In this document: piece by piece, positions 18,444 to 26,819 of the stretch
How positions within the stretch are numbered: the stretch's first letter is position 1
Layout of the letters: every line of letters begins with the position of its first letter
Source of the DNA: Dietzia aerolata
GTDB taxonomy: Bacteria; Actinomycetota; Actinomycetes; Mycobacteriales; Mycobacteriaceae
Assembly (NCBI RefSeq): GCF_014144865.1
Contig: NZ_JAALDM010000117.1
Location: 1-55,093, forward strand
Length of the DNA stretch: 55,093 bases
Direction of reading: 5' to 3'
Program-made: the position numbers and the translations under genes
Notes under the pieces: model-generated
The model's database searches: none
The model's input: only the letters and a program-made list of their open reading frames with translations
What the model was told of the DNA's origin: nothing

Positions 18444-20573
18444 TCAGTCGATTCCGGCCTCGCGCATGCCCTTGAGCTCCTTACGAAGCTCGGCGATCTC
18501 GTCGCGTAGGCGTCCTGCCAGTTCAAACCGGAGATCTGTAGCCGCAGAAACCATCTGCTCGGTCATCTCTTCAATGAGTTTCTCGAGTTCCTGCCGTGGG
18601 CGCGCGGCGTCGCCCACGGCGCGTGCCCCGACGAGTTCGGGACGGTCCGACGCGTCGTCCGAGGAACTCCGCTCCTCCCCGACCCGGTCGAGGATGTCCG
18701 CGATCTTCTTCCGCAGTGGCTGCGGATCGATCCCGTGCTCGGTGTTGTAGGCGAGCTGCTTTTCGCGCCGGCGGTCCGTCTCCTCCATGGCGTGCTGCAT
18801 CGAGTCGGTGATCCGGTCCGCATACATGTGGACCTCGCCCGAGACGTTGCGGGCGGCACGACCGATGGTCTGGATGAGCGAGGTGCTCGAACGCAGGAAG
18901 CCCTCCTTGTCCGCGTCGAGGATCGCCACCAGTGACACCTCCGGCAGGTCGAGTCCCTCGCGGAGCAGGTTGATGCCCACCAGCACGTCGTAGTCGCCAC
19001 GGCGCAGGTCCCGGAGCAGTTCCACACGCTGCAGGGTGTCGATCTCCGAGTGCAGATACCGCACCCGGATCCCCGTCTCGAGCAGGTAGTCGGTGAGGTC
19101 TTCGGCCATCTTCTTGGTCAACGTGGTGACCAGCACCCGCTCGTCACGCTCGGCGCGGCTCCGGACCTCCCCGATCAGGTCATCGATCTGCCCCTTGGTC
19201 GGCTTGACCACCACCTTCGGGTCGACCAGGCCGGTCGGGCGGATCACCTGCTCCACGAACTCCCCGCCGGTCTGCCCCATCTCGTAGTTGCCCGGGGTGG
19301 CGGACAGATAGACGGTCTGCCCCACCCTCTCGGAGAACTCCTCCCAGGTCAGGGGCCGGTTGTCCAGCGCGGAGGGCAGCCGGAAGCCGAAGTCCACGAG
19401 GTTGCGCTTACGCGAGGCGTCACCCTCGTACATGGCACCGATCTGCGGGACGGTCACGTGGGACTCGTCGATGACGGTGAGGAAGTCCTCCGGGAAGTAG
19501 TCGATGAGCGTGGCCGGGGAACTGCCCGCCTCGCGTCCGTCGATGTGGCGGGAGTAGTTCTCGATGCCGGAGCAGAACCCGACCTGCTGCATCATCTCGA
19601 TGTCATAGGTGGTGCGCATACGGAGCCGCTGGGCCTCGAGCAGCTTGCCCTGGTTCTCCAGCTCGGCCAGCCGCACCTCCAGCTCCTCCTCGATGGAGGC
19701 GATCGCCTTGGCCATGCGCTCCGGGCCGGCGACGTAGTGGGTGGCCGGGAAGATGCGTACCTCGTCGACCTTGCGCACCACGTCCCCGGTGAGGGGGTGG
19801 ATGTAGTACAACGCGTCCACCTCGTCGCCGAAGAACTCGATGCGGACGGCGAGCTCCTCGTAGGTGGGGATGATGTCCACGGTGTCGCCCTTGGCGCGGA
19901 AGGTGCCACGGGTCATGGAGACGTCGTTGCGCTCGTACTGCACGTCGACGAGTAGCCGCAGCAGCTGGTCGCGGTCGACCTCCTGCCCGACGGACAGGGC
20001 CACCGATCGGTCGAGGTAGGACTGCGGGGTGCCGAGGCCGTAGATGCACGAGACAGAACTGACGACGACGACGTCGCGACGCGACAGCAGCGAGGACGTG
20101 GCCGAATGCCGGAGGCGCTCCACATCGTCGTTGATCGAGGAGTCCTTCTCGATGAAGGTGTCCGTCTGCGCGATATACGCCTCGGGTTGGTAGTAGTCGT
20201 AGTACGAGACGAAGTACTCCACGGCGTTGTTCGGCAGCATCTCCCGGAGCTCGTTGGCGAGCTGCGCGGCGAGCGTCTTGTTGGGGGCCATCACCAATGT
20301 CGGCCGCTGCACCTGTTCGATGAGCCACGCGGTGGTGGCCGACTTACCGGTACCCGTGGCACCGAGGAGGACGACGTCCCTCTCGCCCCTGCCCAGCCGT
20401 TCGGTCAACTCGGCGATCGCCGTGGGCTGGTCCCCCGACGGCGTGAATTCGCTGACCACCTCGAAGCGATCCGTACTGCGTTCGACATCGCCGATCGGGC
20501 GAAACTCCGAGTACGACAAAACAGTTGGGTCAGCGGGGACTCCGTCGTCGGGAATCTCGGTCGCGAATGCCAT
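18444..20573 (-). CDS. uvrB: Excinuclease ABC subunit B
   Basis: UvrB is the helicase-like core of nucleotide excision repair; it receives damage from UvrA and recruits UvrC. The 709-residue product has Walker [14 protein letters not shown] (about residues 74-86), the beta-hairpin region [21 protein letters not shown], helicase motifs including [11 protein letters not shown] and [31 protein letters not shown], and the C-terminal UVR motif ([18 protein letters not shown]...LRDEIAEL). The length is slightly above average because of an N-terminal extension and a spacer before the UVR motif. The ATG at 20573 lacks a Shine-Dalgarno but has TAGGCT 7 nt upstream. Confidence 0.97.
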   Translation of the reverse strand: MAFATEIPDDGVPADPTVLSYSEFRPIGDVERSTDRFEVVSEFTPSGDQPTAIAELTERLGRGERDVVLLGATGTGKSATTAWLIEQVQRPTLVMAPNKTLAAQLANELREMLPNNAVEYFVSYYDYYQPEAYIAQTDTFIEKDSSINDDVERLRHSATSSLLSRRDVVVVSSVSCIYGLGTPQSYLDRSVALSVGQEVDRDQLLRLLVDVQYERNDVSMTRGTFRAKGDTVDIIPTYEELAVRIEFFGDEVDALYYIHPLTGDVVRKVDEVRIFPATHYVAGPERMAKAIASIEEELEVRLAELENQGKLLEAQRLRMRTTYDIEMMQQVGFCSGIENYSRHIDGREAGSSPATLIDYFPEDFLTVIDESHVTVPQIGAMYEGDASRKRNLVDFGFRLPSALDNRPLTWEEFSERVGQTVYLSATPGNYEMGQTGGEFVEQVIRPTGLVDPKVVVKPTKGQIDDLIGEVRSRAERDERVLVTTLTKKMAEDLTDYLLETGIRVRYLHSEIDTLQRVELLRDLRRGDYDVLVGINLLREGLDLPEVSLVAILDADKEGFLRSSTSLIQTIGRAARNVSGEVHMYADRITDSMQHAMEETDRRREKQLAYNTEHGIDPQPLRKKIADILDRVGEERSSSDDASDRPELVGARAVGDAARPRQELEKLIEEMTEQMVSAATDLRFELAGRLRDEIAELRKELKGMREAGID

Positions 20574-20580
20574 GCCGACC

Positions 20581-20586
20581 AGCCTA
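20581..20586 (-). promoter_or_regulatory. uvrB: Predicted -10 box of uvrB (leaderless)
   Basis: On the minus strand TAGGCT is followed by 7 nt and the uvrB ATG, with no ribosome-binding site. I see no convincing LexA operator in the 119-nt divergent gap. Confidence 0.45.
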
Positions 20587-20692
20587 CGAGCACCCGCCGG
20601 TCCCCGCTCGTCGACAGTTACGTCTGGCCGCTCTCAGCCATTACGCTTGCCATGATCCGTGCCACTCTGGCCCGCCGTCCTGGAGAAGCCCC

Positions 20693-22132
20693 ATGAATAG
20701 TGAACCTCGCCTGACTGGCGAGCCTCGTCGTCGTCGTCATATTTTCGACCTCGGGCGCCGCCCCGGCGCGCGGATCGTGGCCACGACCACCGCCACCTCC
20801 CTCGTGGTCGGGCTTCTCACCCTCGCCGCGCCGATCGCCGCGGCCGCCCCGTGCGACCCCTGGCCCCCGACCGCCACAGGCGGGGGCAGCGGGAGCGGCT
20901 CGAGCGGCTCCGGGGGCTCCCCGCTCGCCCCGTCGACCCCCGCAACCCCGTGGCACAACGGCGAGTCCGGCTACATCCCCGTGCTGGAGGGACGCACCAC
21001 CACCGTCGAACTCCTCACCGGCCCCACCAGCCCCAACGACACGGTCGAGCGCTTCGGGATCACAGGCACCGACCTGGGCATCCTGTGGGAGAACGGAGGC
21101 GCGGGCGGCACCGACCAGGTGCACATGGCGCTCGGCGACACCATGGGCGACTGCAGCGTGGACGGCGACGAGTGGCGCAGCAACATCCTGTTCCGCTCCT
21201 CCGACCGCGACCTGGCGGACGGCATGCGCGTCGACGACGCCCCCATGGAGGGCCCCGGCATGGCCGCGTCGATCCTCCCCCGCACCGACCAGCCCGGCGA
21301 GACCACGGTGATCCCCACCGCGGGCGTGGCCGTGGGCACCACCCAGTACCTGCGCTACATGTCCGTCGAGGCCTGGGGCGCCCCCGGCGAGTGGACCACC
21401 AACTACTCGGCCCTGGCCAGGTCCACCGACAACGGGGACACATGGATCCCCGTAGGCGGCACCGCACGCACCGGGACCGGGAACCGCGCCCTGGTCCCGG
21501 CCGAGCTCGCGCCCGCGCACTCCCACCACGTGGCCGGCCAGATGAGCGCTTTCCTCAAGCACGACGGTCACGTCTACGAGTACCTCACCCCGTCGGGCCG
21601 CAACGGCTCGGCGATCCTCGCCCGGGTGCCCGAGGCGCAGATCGAGGACATGGACGCCTACCGGTACTGGGACGGCACCGGCTGGGTAACCGAGCAGAAC
21701 GAGGCGGAGGTCGTCCTCGACGGCAGGGTCAGTGAGCTCTCGGTCACCTGGAGCCCGCGCCTGGGCAGGTTCATCGCGCTGTACACCGACGAGAAGAACG
21801 ACGTGGTGATGCGGCAGGCCCCGTCCCCCGAGGGCGACTGGTCCGGCAAGGACACCCTCCTGTCCTTCGAGCACCTGCCCACCCTGTACGGGGCCTTTGC
21901 ACACCCCTGGAGCCCCGCGATCGAGGCGAACGGCGATGATCTGTACTTCACGCTGTCCACCTGGGACGCCTACAACGTCTTCCTCATGAAGACCGACCTG
22001 CGCGAGCTCCCCGCCCGGTCCCTTCCCGATCCCCGCATGCGCGGGGCGGACACGTGGACCCCCGACTCCCCCGACCCCGCAGACACCGGCGAGACCGTCC
22101 TCGTCGACCGAATCCCCATCCCGGAGGCCTAG
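20693..22132 (+). CDS. Secreted DUF4185 (GH183-like) protein, copy 1
   Basis: The 479-residue product has an Arg-rich n-region, a hydrophobic segment and an A-A-A-A/PCDPW cleavage region near residue 45, then a Gly/Ser linker. The DUF4185 domain fills the rest. Conserved points are GTDLG (Asp ~127), LGDTMGDC (Asp ~149), EWRSNILFRS, a TVIPTAGV strand, STDNGDTW, YEYLTPSGR and LSTWDAYNVFL near the end. As I recall, DUF4185 members were recently shown to be endo-D-arabinanases (family GH183), using paired aspartates. Substrate here could be the cell's own arabinogalactan or lipoarabinomannan. GGAGAAG precedes the ATG. It is the first of two tandem copies, with a third 2.8 kb on. Confidence 0.85.
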   Translation: MNSEPRLTGEPRRRRHIFDLGRRPGARIVATTTATSLVVGLLTLAAPIAAAAPCDPWPPTATGGGSGSGSSGSGGSPLAPSTPATPWHNGESGYIPVLEGRTTTVELLTGPTSPNDTVERFGITGTDLGILWENGGAGGTDQVHMALGDTMGDCSVDGDEWRSNILFRSSDRDLADGMRVDDAPMEGPGMAASILPRTDQPGETTVIPTAGVAVGTTQYLRYMSVEAWGAPGEWTTNYSALARSTDNGDTWIPVGGTARTGTGNRALVPAELAPAHSHHVAGQMSAFLKHDGHVYEYLTPSGRNGSAILARVPEAQIEDMDAYRYWDGTGWVTEQNEAEVVLDGRVSELSVTWSPRLGRFIALYTDEKNDVVMRQAPSPEGDWSGKDTLLSFEHLPTLYGAFAHPWSPAIEANGDDLYFTLSTWDAYNVFLMKTDLRELPARSLPDPRMRGADTWTPDSPDPADTGETVLVDRIPIPEA

Positions 22133-22135
22133 TAC

Positions 22136-23737
22136 ATGACCCGCCCCCTCTCCCCCTCACCAGCCCGGCGTCTCACCTCCGCCGTGGCGGCGGCCGTGAC
22201 CGCCGCCGCCACGGTGACCGTCGTCAGCACCCTCGGTGCTGGCACGGCCAACGCCGGACCCTGCAGCGAGATGTTCGGCAACTTCGGCTCGCTGCTCGAG
22301 CACCGGACCGGGGCCGGCATGGCCACCGGCTCCCTGGGGTCCCTCGGCTCCTCCGGGGATTCCGGTTCCCTGGGCTCGGTGTCCGGATCGCTGGGCTCGG
22401 CCGATCGCTCGGGATCTCTGATACAGGAGCTCGAGACCGGGTCCCTCGGCAACGGGCTCTCCGGGTCGCTCGATCCGATGATCGGCTCCGTGTACGGGAT
22501 GCCACCGTGGATCACCGGCGAGGAGGGCACCGTGCCCGTCCTGCGCGGCCCCACCCAGTTCCTGCAGCTGGTCACCGGCCCCACCAGCCCCACGGAGTCG
22601 ATCGCCAGGTTCGGCGTCGCGGGCACCGACCTGGGCATCATGTGGGACAACGGCAATACCGCCGACCCCGAGATCCTCCTGGCCTTCGGCGACACCATGG
22701 GCGACTGCAGCATCCCGGGGAACCAGTGGCGCTCCAACGTCCTGTTCCGCTCCGGCGACGCTGATCTCACCGACGGCATCACCATCGACTCGGCCGCGAT
22801 GGACTCCGACAACCTCGCCAAGTCGATCATCCCCCGCATCGACCAGCCCGGCGAGGTGACGATCATCCCCACCGCGGGCATCTCCGTCAACGGGGTCCAG
22901 TACCTGCGCTACATGTCCGTGGCGCGCTGGGGCCAGCCCGGATCGTGGACCACCAACTACTCCGGGATGGCCTACTCCACCGACAACGGGGAGAACTGGA
23001 CCCCGGTCCCCGAGCTCGCCCGGCCGATCACCGATGCGGTCCCGGTCGGCGACGGCGCACCCGGCGTCGACAGCGACTGGAAGCGCGCCCAGATGAGCTC
23101 GTTCGTCAAGGGCAACGACGACGATGGCGACTACCTGTACGAGTACCTGACGCCGTCGGGCCGTCAGGGTGCGGCCATCGTGGCCCGCGTCGCGATGGCC
23201 GACTCCCCGACCACCGACGAACTGGACGACGAGAACGTCGCCGACGACGTGCTCCTGTCCGGGGTTCTCGACCCGGCTGGCTACGAGTACTGGGATGGTG
23301 ACGCCGGGAAGTGGGTCTCCGATATCGAGGACGCCACGACCGTGATCTCGGCGCCCGCGAGTGAGCTGTCGACGATGTGGAACGAGCATCTGGGCAAGTA
23401 CGTCGCCATGTACTCCCGCGGCTTTGACTCCATCGTCGTGCGCACCGCCGACAGCCCCGAGGGACCGTGGAGCCCCACCACCACGTTGATCGACTACTCC
23501 ATGCTGCCCGGCGTCTACGGAGGGTTCATGCATCCGTGGGCGCAGGAAGGCGACCTGTACTACCTGGTCACCACCTGGAACGCCTACAACGTGTTCCTGG
23601 TGCGCACCGACCTGGATTCGCTCTTCCCGGCGTCCTCCGCCCTGCGACGAGCCTCCGACGACGTTCCCGCCGAGACCGAGGTGGTGCGACAGGTGCCGAT
23701 CTCCGAGCTCGAGAACGGAATCGTCCCCACCGAATGA
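22136..23737 (+). CDS. Secreted DUF4185 (GH183-like) protein, copy 2, with Gly-Ser-Leu tract
   Basis: The 533-residue product starts 3 nt after copy 1 stops, so the two form an operon. It has a signal peptide ending near GTANA/GPC, then a GPC...GNF motif shared with copy 3, then about 50 residues of GSLGS-type repeats, probably a flexible stalk. The catalytic-type landmarks are GTDLGIMWDNG (Asp ~165) and FGDTMGDC (Asp ~186), NQWRSNVLFRSG, TIIPTAGI, YEYLTPSGR and a TTWNAYNVFL end motif. Compared with copy 1 it has an insertion of about 25 acidic residues after the YEYLTPSGR region. Secretion and D-arabinan cleavage are inferred from the family. Confidence 0.85.
   Translation: MTRPLSPSPARRLTSAVAAAVTAAATVTVVSTLGAGTANAGPCSEMFGNFGSLLEHRTGAGMATGSLGSLGSSGDSGSLGSVSGSLGSADRSGSLIQELETGSLGNGLSGSLDPMIGSVYGMPPWITGEEGTVPVLRGPTQFLQLVTGPTSPTESIARFGVAGTDLGIMWDNGNTADPEILLAFGDTMGDCSIPGNQWRSNVLFRSGDADLTDGITIDSAAMDSDNLAKSIIPRIDQPGEVTIIPTAGISVNGVQYLRYMSVARWGQPGSWTTNYSGMAYSTDNGENWTPVPELARPITDAVPVGDGAPGVDSDWKRAQMSSFVKGNDDDGDYLYEYLTPSGRQGAAIVARVAMADSPTTDELDDENVADDVLLSGVLDPAGYEYWDGDAGKWVSDIEDATTVISAPASELSTMWNEHLGKYVAMYSRGFDSIVVRTADSPEGPWSPTTTLIDYSMLPGVYGGFMHPWAQEGDLYYLVTTWNAYNVFLVRTDLDSLFPASSALRRASDDVPAETEVVRQVPISELENGIVPTE
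22325..22490. repeat. Gly-Ser-Leu low-complexity tract in DUF4185 copy 2
   Basis: About 55 codons encode repeated GSLGS, GSLGSS and SGSLGS units, with GGCTCCCTGGG-like DNA repeats. Copy 3 has a shorter GSAGSLGSAGSTGS version at the same place and copy 1 a Gly/Ser version, so the linker varies by slippage between paralogues. Confidence 0.6.
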
Positions 23738-23750
23738 CACCCTGAAAGAC

Positions 23751-23785
23751 AACTGGAGGCCCGGCATGACGCCGGGCCTCCAGTT
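23751..23785. terminator. Strong bidirectional terminator between DUF4185 copy 2 and coaE
   Basis: AACTGGAGGCCCGGC and GCCGGGCCTCCAGTT form a perfect 15-bp stem with a 5-nt loop. The plus side continues with GTTTGTTG. It serves the plus-strand DUF4185 pair and the convergent coaE gene. Confidence 0.85.
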
Positions 23786-23835
23786 GTTTGTTGCTGTGTG
23801 CGGGCGTCAGTCGCCGACTGCGGCTACGCCTACGG

Positions 23836-24918
23836 TCACGACCGCGAGGCGCCGCACCGTGCGCGCTCCCACTGCCGGGTTTCCTCTCGGTCCGCGCGCT
23901 GGAGGATCTCCGCATACTCGGTGCGGGCAGAGGGGTCGTCGGCGATCACCTCGGCCATCATCAGGGAGAATTCGTGCTCCGGGTCGTCCTCCGCGATGAC
24001 CGACAATTCGACGGGCCGGGCGGGGTCGCACCAGTGGAACAGCGGTCGAACGCTGGTCGTGTCGCGCACCCATCCCGCGTCGCGGAGCATTCGCAGCGCT
24101 GAGTCCTCCCCCGTCTCATCGCGGACGGTGACCTGCAGGTCGATGATGTCCGGCGCATCGAGGTCTCCCACGGAGGTCGGTCCGACGTGGTCGATCCGTA
24201 CCGCGACCTCACCGAGGATGTGCCGCACTCGCGCTGTCGCCCTCTCCGCCTCCGCCGCCCACTCGGGACGGAACGGGACGACCGTCCGGTCTCCGATCAC
24301 CGGGGTCGCGGTCCGCAGGTTGTGCTCGAACGGAACCAACCGGGACTCGACCAGGGCGCGCGTGGCCTCCACGACGGCTTCGCGCTCCCCCGAGTTGTCG
24401 ATGAGAACGTCCGCGACAGCCCTGCGTTGCTCGTCGGTCGCCTGCCGCGACATCCGTGCGCGGGCATCATCCTCCGGCATTCCGCGCTGCCCCACCAGTC
24501 GCTCCAGTCGGATGTCCGCCGGCGTGTCGACGACGACGACGAGGTGGTAGCCCGGCGTCAGCCCGCCCTCCACGAGAAGCGGCATATCGTGCACGACGAT
24601 CGCGTCCTGTGGCGCGGCGGTGAACAGTTCTGCGGTGCGCTGACCGATCAGTGGATGTGTGATCGCATTGAGAGCGGCCGTGCGGTCGGCGTCCACGAAC
24701 GCCAGCGAGGCGAGAGCCGCCCTGTCCAGCGACCCGTCTTGTCCGAGGATCCCTTCCCCGAACTCCGCGACCAACATCGCGAGGCCCGGCGATTCCGGCT
24801 GCACGACTTCGCGCGCGATTTTGTCGGCATCCACAATCACCGCCCCGGCTTCCTCGAGAACCGCGGTCACCGTTGACTTGCCGGCACCGATACCACCGGT
24901 CAGACCCACCATCAGCAT
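23836..24918 (-). CDS. coaE: Dephospho-CoA kinase fused to a GrpB (UPF0157) domain
   Basis: CoaE phosphorylates dephospho-CoA to coenzyme A, the last step of the pathway. The 360-residue protein has a P-loop [11 protein letters not shown] (about 6-16), the [10 protein letters not shown] and THP(L/I) motifs, and a lid with arginines (RQATDEQRR). From about residue 205 a GrpB/UPF0157 domain follows ([15 protein letters not shown], then [10 protein letters not shown]). This fusion is known in mycobacteria (Rv1631). ATG 24918 has TAGACT 6 nt upstream and no Shine-Dalgarno; ATG 24912 is an alternative giving 358 residues. The gene sits on the opposite strand between DUF4185 copies 2 and 3. Confidence 0.93.
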   Translation of the reverse strand: MLMVGLTGGIGAGKSTVTAVLEEAGAVIVDADKIAREVVQPESPGLAMLVAEFGEGILGQDGSLDRAALASLAFVDADRTAALNAITHPLIGQRTAELFTAAPQDAIVVHDMPLLVEGGLTPGYHLVVVVDTPADIRLERLVGQRGMPEDDARARMSRQATDEQRRAVADVLIDNSGEREAVVEATRALVESRLVPFEHNLRTATPVIGDRTVVPFRPEWAAEAERATARVRHILGEVAVRIDHVGPTSVGDLDAPDIIDLQVTVRDETGEDSALRMLRDAGWVRDTTSVRPLFHWCDPARPVELSVIAEDDPEHEFSLMMAEVIADDPSARTEYAEILQRADREETRQWERARCGASRS

Positions 24919-24924
24919 GACTGG

Positions 24925-24930
24925 AGTCTA
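24925..24930 (-). promoter_or_regulatory. coaE: Predicted -10 box of coaE (leaderless)
   Basis: On the minus strand TAGACT is followed by 6 nt and the ATG at 24918. No ribosome-binding site is present. Confidence 0.45.
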
Positions 24931-24967
24931 AGTGACCGCAGGGGTGTACCTTCCAGCGATATTTCTA

Positions 24968-24973
24968 TAAAGT
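24968..24973 (+). promoter_or_regulatory. Predicted -10 box of DUF4185 copy 3 (leaderless)
   Basis: TAAAGT, within the AT-rich run TATAAAGT, is followed by 7 nt and the ATG at 24981. The upstream 20 nt have no Shine-Dalgarno. This AT-rich island stands out in the high-GC surroundings. Confidence 0.5.
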
Positions 24974-24980
24974 CACACTT

Positions 24981-26525
24981 ATGTCTCGAAAGTCTTTCGC
25001 CACAGGCCTACTCGCTGCATTGTCCGTCGCCTCTATGTCGACCGCACTGATCGCACCCGCCACCTCACTTGCTCAATCTTCAGGGTCCGCAGGGTCACTG
25101 GGATCGGCGGGCTCCACCGGCTCCCAGAGTGGACCGTGCAACAACTTCCTCGGCAACTTCGCCCCGAACTCCCTGGGGGTGAACATGACCACCGGATCTC
25201 TCGCGAACGCCGCGAACTCCGTGGCCGGCACCGCCGCCTCGTCCATACGCGAATTCCCCCGGTGGATCACCAGCGATCAGGGCACGATTCCAGTCCTCAA
25301 GGGCGCCACGTCCGTGCTGCAGCTCGTCACCGGCCCCACCAGCCCCGCCAAGACCGATTCGACGTACAACATCTACGGCACCGACCTCGGGATCATGTTC
25401 AACCATGGCAATGAAACCATGGTGATGTTCGGCGACACCTTCGGCGACTGCGTGCCGAGCGGCAATGACTGGCGTTCCAACGTCATGCTCACCGCCCAGA
25501 GTGGCGTCCCCACCGACGGTTTGAAGATCACGGGCGCACGCCCCAAGGACAACAATGGCTACGCCGCCGCGCTGGTCCAGGGCGCGCACCAGGCCAACGG
25601 CGTGGGCGAGGTGACGGTGATCCCCACCGCCGCGATCAGCCTCGGCGACACCATGTACATGCGCGTCATGTCCGTTCGGGACTGGAACGCGCCGGGTGGC
25701 TGGAACACCAACTACTCCGCGCTGGTCCGCTCCGAGGACGACGGAACCACCTGGGAGGTACTCACCGACTCGATGCGACGGGTCACCGACTTCAACAAGT
25801 GGAACGGATCGGTCGATTTCGTCCCGCCTGCCACGCCCGAGAACCTGCCCCCGGTCGATGCCGATGGCTGGTACGGCATGCAGATGAGCGCGTTCGTCGA
25901 ACATGACGGCTACCTGTACGAGTACATGACCCCGTCCGGGCGACGCGGCCCCGCCACGATCGCCCGCGTGAAGATCGAGAACGTCGAGGACCCCGACGCC
26001 TACGAATGGTTCGCGGGCGGCACGACCTGGGCCGATGAGCCCACCGGTCACGAAATCCTGCCGCGCCCGGTCGAGGAGCTGTCGGTCTCCTACAACGAGC
26101 ACCTGGGCAAGTTCGTCGCGCTCACCTCGATGGCGTCCGGCGTCGTCTCCATGCGGGTGGCCAACGAGCCGCAGGGCCCCTGGTCCCCGCCCCAGACCCT
26201 CGTGGACCGTCGGATGTTCCCCAACGCCTACGCGCCGATGATCCACCCGGCATCGATCACCTCGGACGGTGAGCATCTCTACTACACACTGTCGACGTGG
26301 GACGCCTACAACGTCTTCCTTCTGCGTACAGACCTCAGCAAGTTCAACTTCCAGGCCCCCAACTCAGATACGCACACCGTCGTGGAGTCCCGGGTCAAGG
26401 TGACCGATGCCGTCGAGGCCGGCGTGATCGACGACGAGGGTGTGATCGACGAGCAGAAGCTCGAAGAGGTCGCCGAGGTCGCCCCTGCAGCAGCCGAGCC
26501 GGCTGCGGAGCCAGCGGGACGCTGA
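24981..26525 (+). CDS. Secreted DUF4185 (GH183-like) protein, copy 3
   Basis: The 514-residue product has a typical signal peptide (residues 1-31, cleavage near SLA/QSS), a short GSAGSLGSAGS linker and the GPC...GNF motif shared with copy 2. Domain landmarks are GTDLGIMFNHG (Asp ~135), MFGDTFGDC (Asp ~152), NDWRSNVML, TVIPTAAI, YEYMTPSGR and LSTWDAYNVFL. The C-terminal 45 residues are Ala/Glu/Val-rich and probably disordered. It has its own promoter and is divergent from coaE. It is closer to copy 2 than to copy 1 in the N-terminal region. Function is inferred as endo-D-arabinan hydrolysis in the envelope; a binding-only role is possible. Confidence 0.85.
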   Translation: MSRKSFATGLLAALSVASMSTALIAPATSLAQSSGSAGSLGSAGSTGSQSGPCNNFLGNFAPNSLGVNMTTGSLANAANSVAGTAASSIREFPRWITSDQGTIPVLKGATSVLQLVTGPTSPAKTDSTYNIYGTDLGIMFNHGNETMVMFGDTFGDCVPSGNDWRSNVMLTAQSGVPTDGLKITGARPKDNNGYAAALVQGAHQANGVGEVTVIPTAAISLGDTMYMRVMSVRDWNAPGGWNTNYSALVRSEDDGTTWEVLTDSMRRVTDFNKWNGSVDFVPPATPENLPPVDADGWYGMQMSAFVEHDGYLYEYMTPSGRRGPATIARVKIENVEDPDAYEWFAGGTTWADEPTGHEILPRPVEELSVSYNEHLGKFVALTSMASGVVSMRVANEPQGPWSPPQTLVDRRMFPNAYAPMIHPASITSDGEHLYYTLSTWDAYNVFLLRTDLSKFNFQAPNSDTHTVVESRVKVTDAVEAGVIDDEGVIDEQKLEEVAEVAPAAAEPAAEPAGR

Positions 26526-26551
26526 CCGTAAGTCCGCACGACCAACTACAC

Positions 26552-26587
26552 ACCGGCGTCCGGGGATAGCGCCCCGGACGCCGGTGA
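26552..26587 (+). terminator. Terminator after DUF4185 copy 3
   Basis: CACCGGCGTCCGGGG and CCCCGGACGCCGGTG form a perfect 15-bp stem with a 6-nt loop, 26 nt after the stop codon. Confidence 0.75.
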
Positions 26588-26729
26588 GTTCGTGCGTCAA
26601 CCGGGGCCATATGGCTTCTCACGGCGCCTCGGTCAGCGAGGTCGAAGCTGTCCACCACCGTGATCTCCCCGGTGTCCACACATCTATAGCGCGCGACATC
26701 GAGCGCCCGGCTACCCGGGAAATAGAGCA

Positions 26730-26775
26730 CGGCCCCGGCCTGCGCTCCACTCGAGGTGGAGCGTGGCCGGGGCCG
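26730..26775 (-). terminator. Terminator of rpsA
   Basis: CGGCCCCGGCC-TGCGCTCCAC pairs with GTGGAGCG-TGGCCGGGGCCG, giving a stem of about 20 bp 45 nt beyond the rpsA stop. The 294-nt gap between copy 3 and rpsA holds only this hairpin and the one at 26552; I see no gene in it. Confidence 0.75.
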
Positions 26776-26819
26776 TTGCACCGTGCTACGAGACGGCTAG
26801 CGCCTCATGGCAGCGAGAA

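Noticed and set aside
18957-20655. Plus-strand open frames antisense to uvrB
   Set aside because: They are shadows of uvrB codon bias, with no ribosome-binding site and no recognisable protein.
22325-22490. CRISPR-like or satellite repeat in DUF4185 copy 2
   Set aside because: The repeats are in-frame codons for a Gly-Ser-Leu linker with no spacers.
20693-26525. Mobile element or recent insertion explaining the DUF4185 copies
   Set aside because: No inverted repeats, transposase, integrase or tRNA target is present, and base composition matches neighbours. Gene duplication is the simpler explanation.
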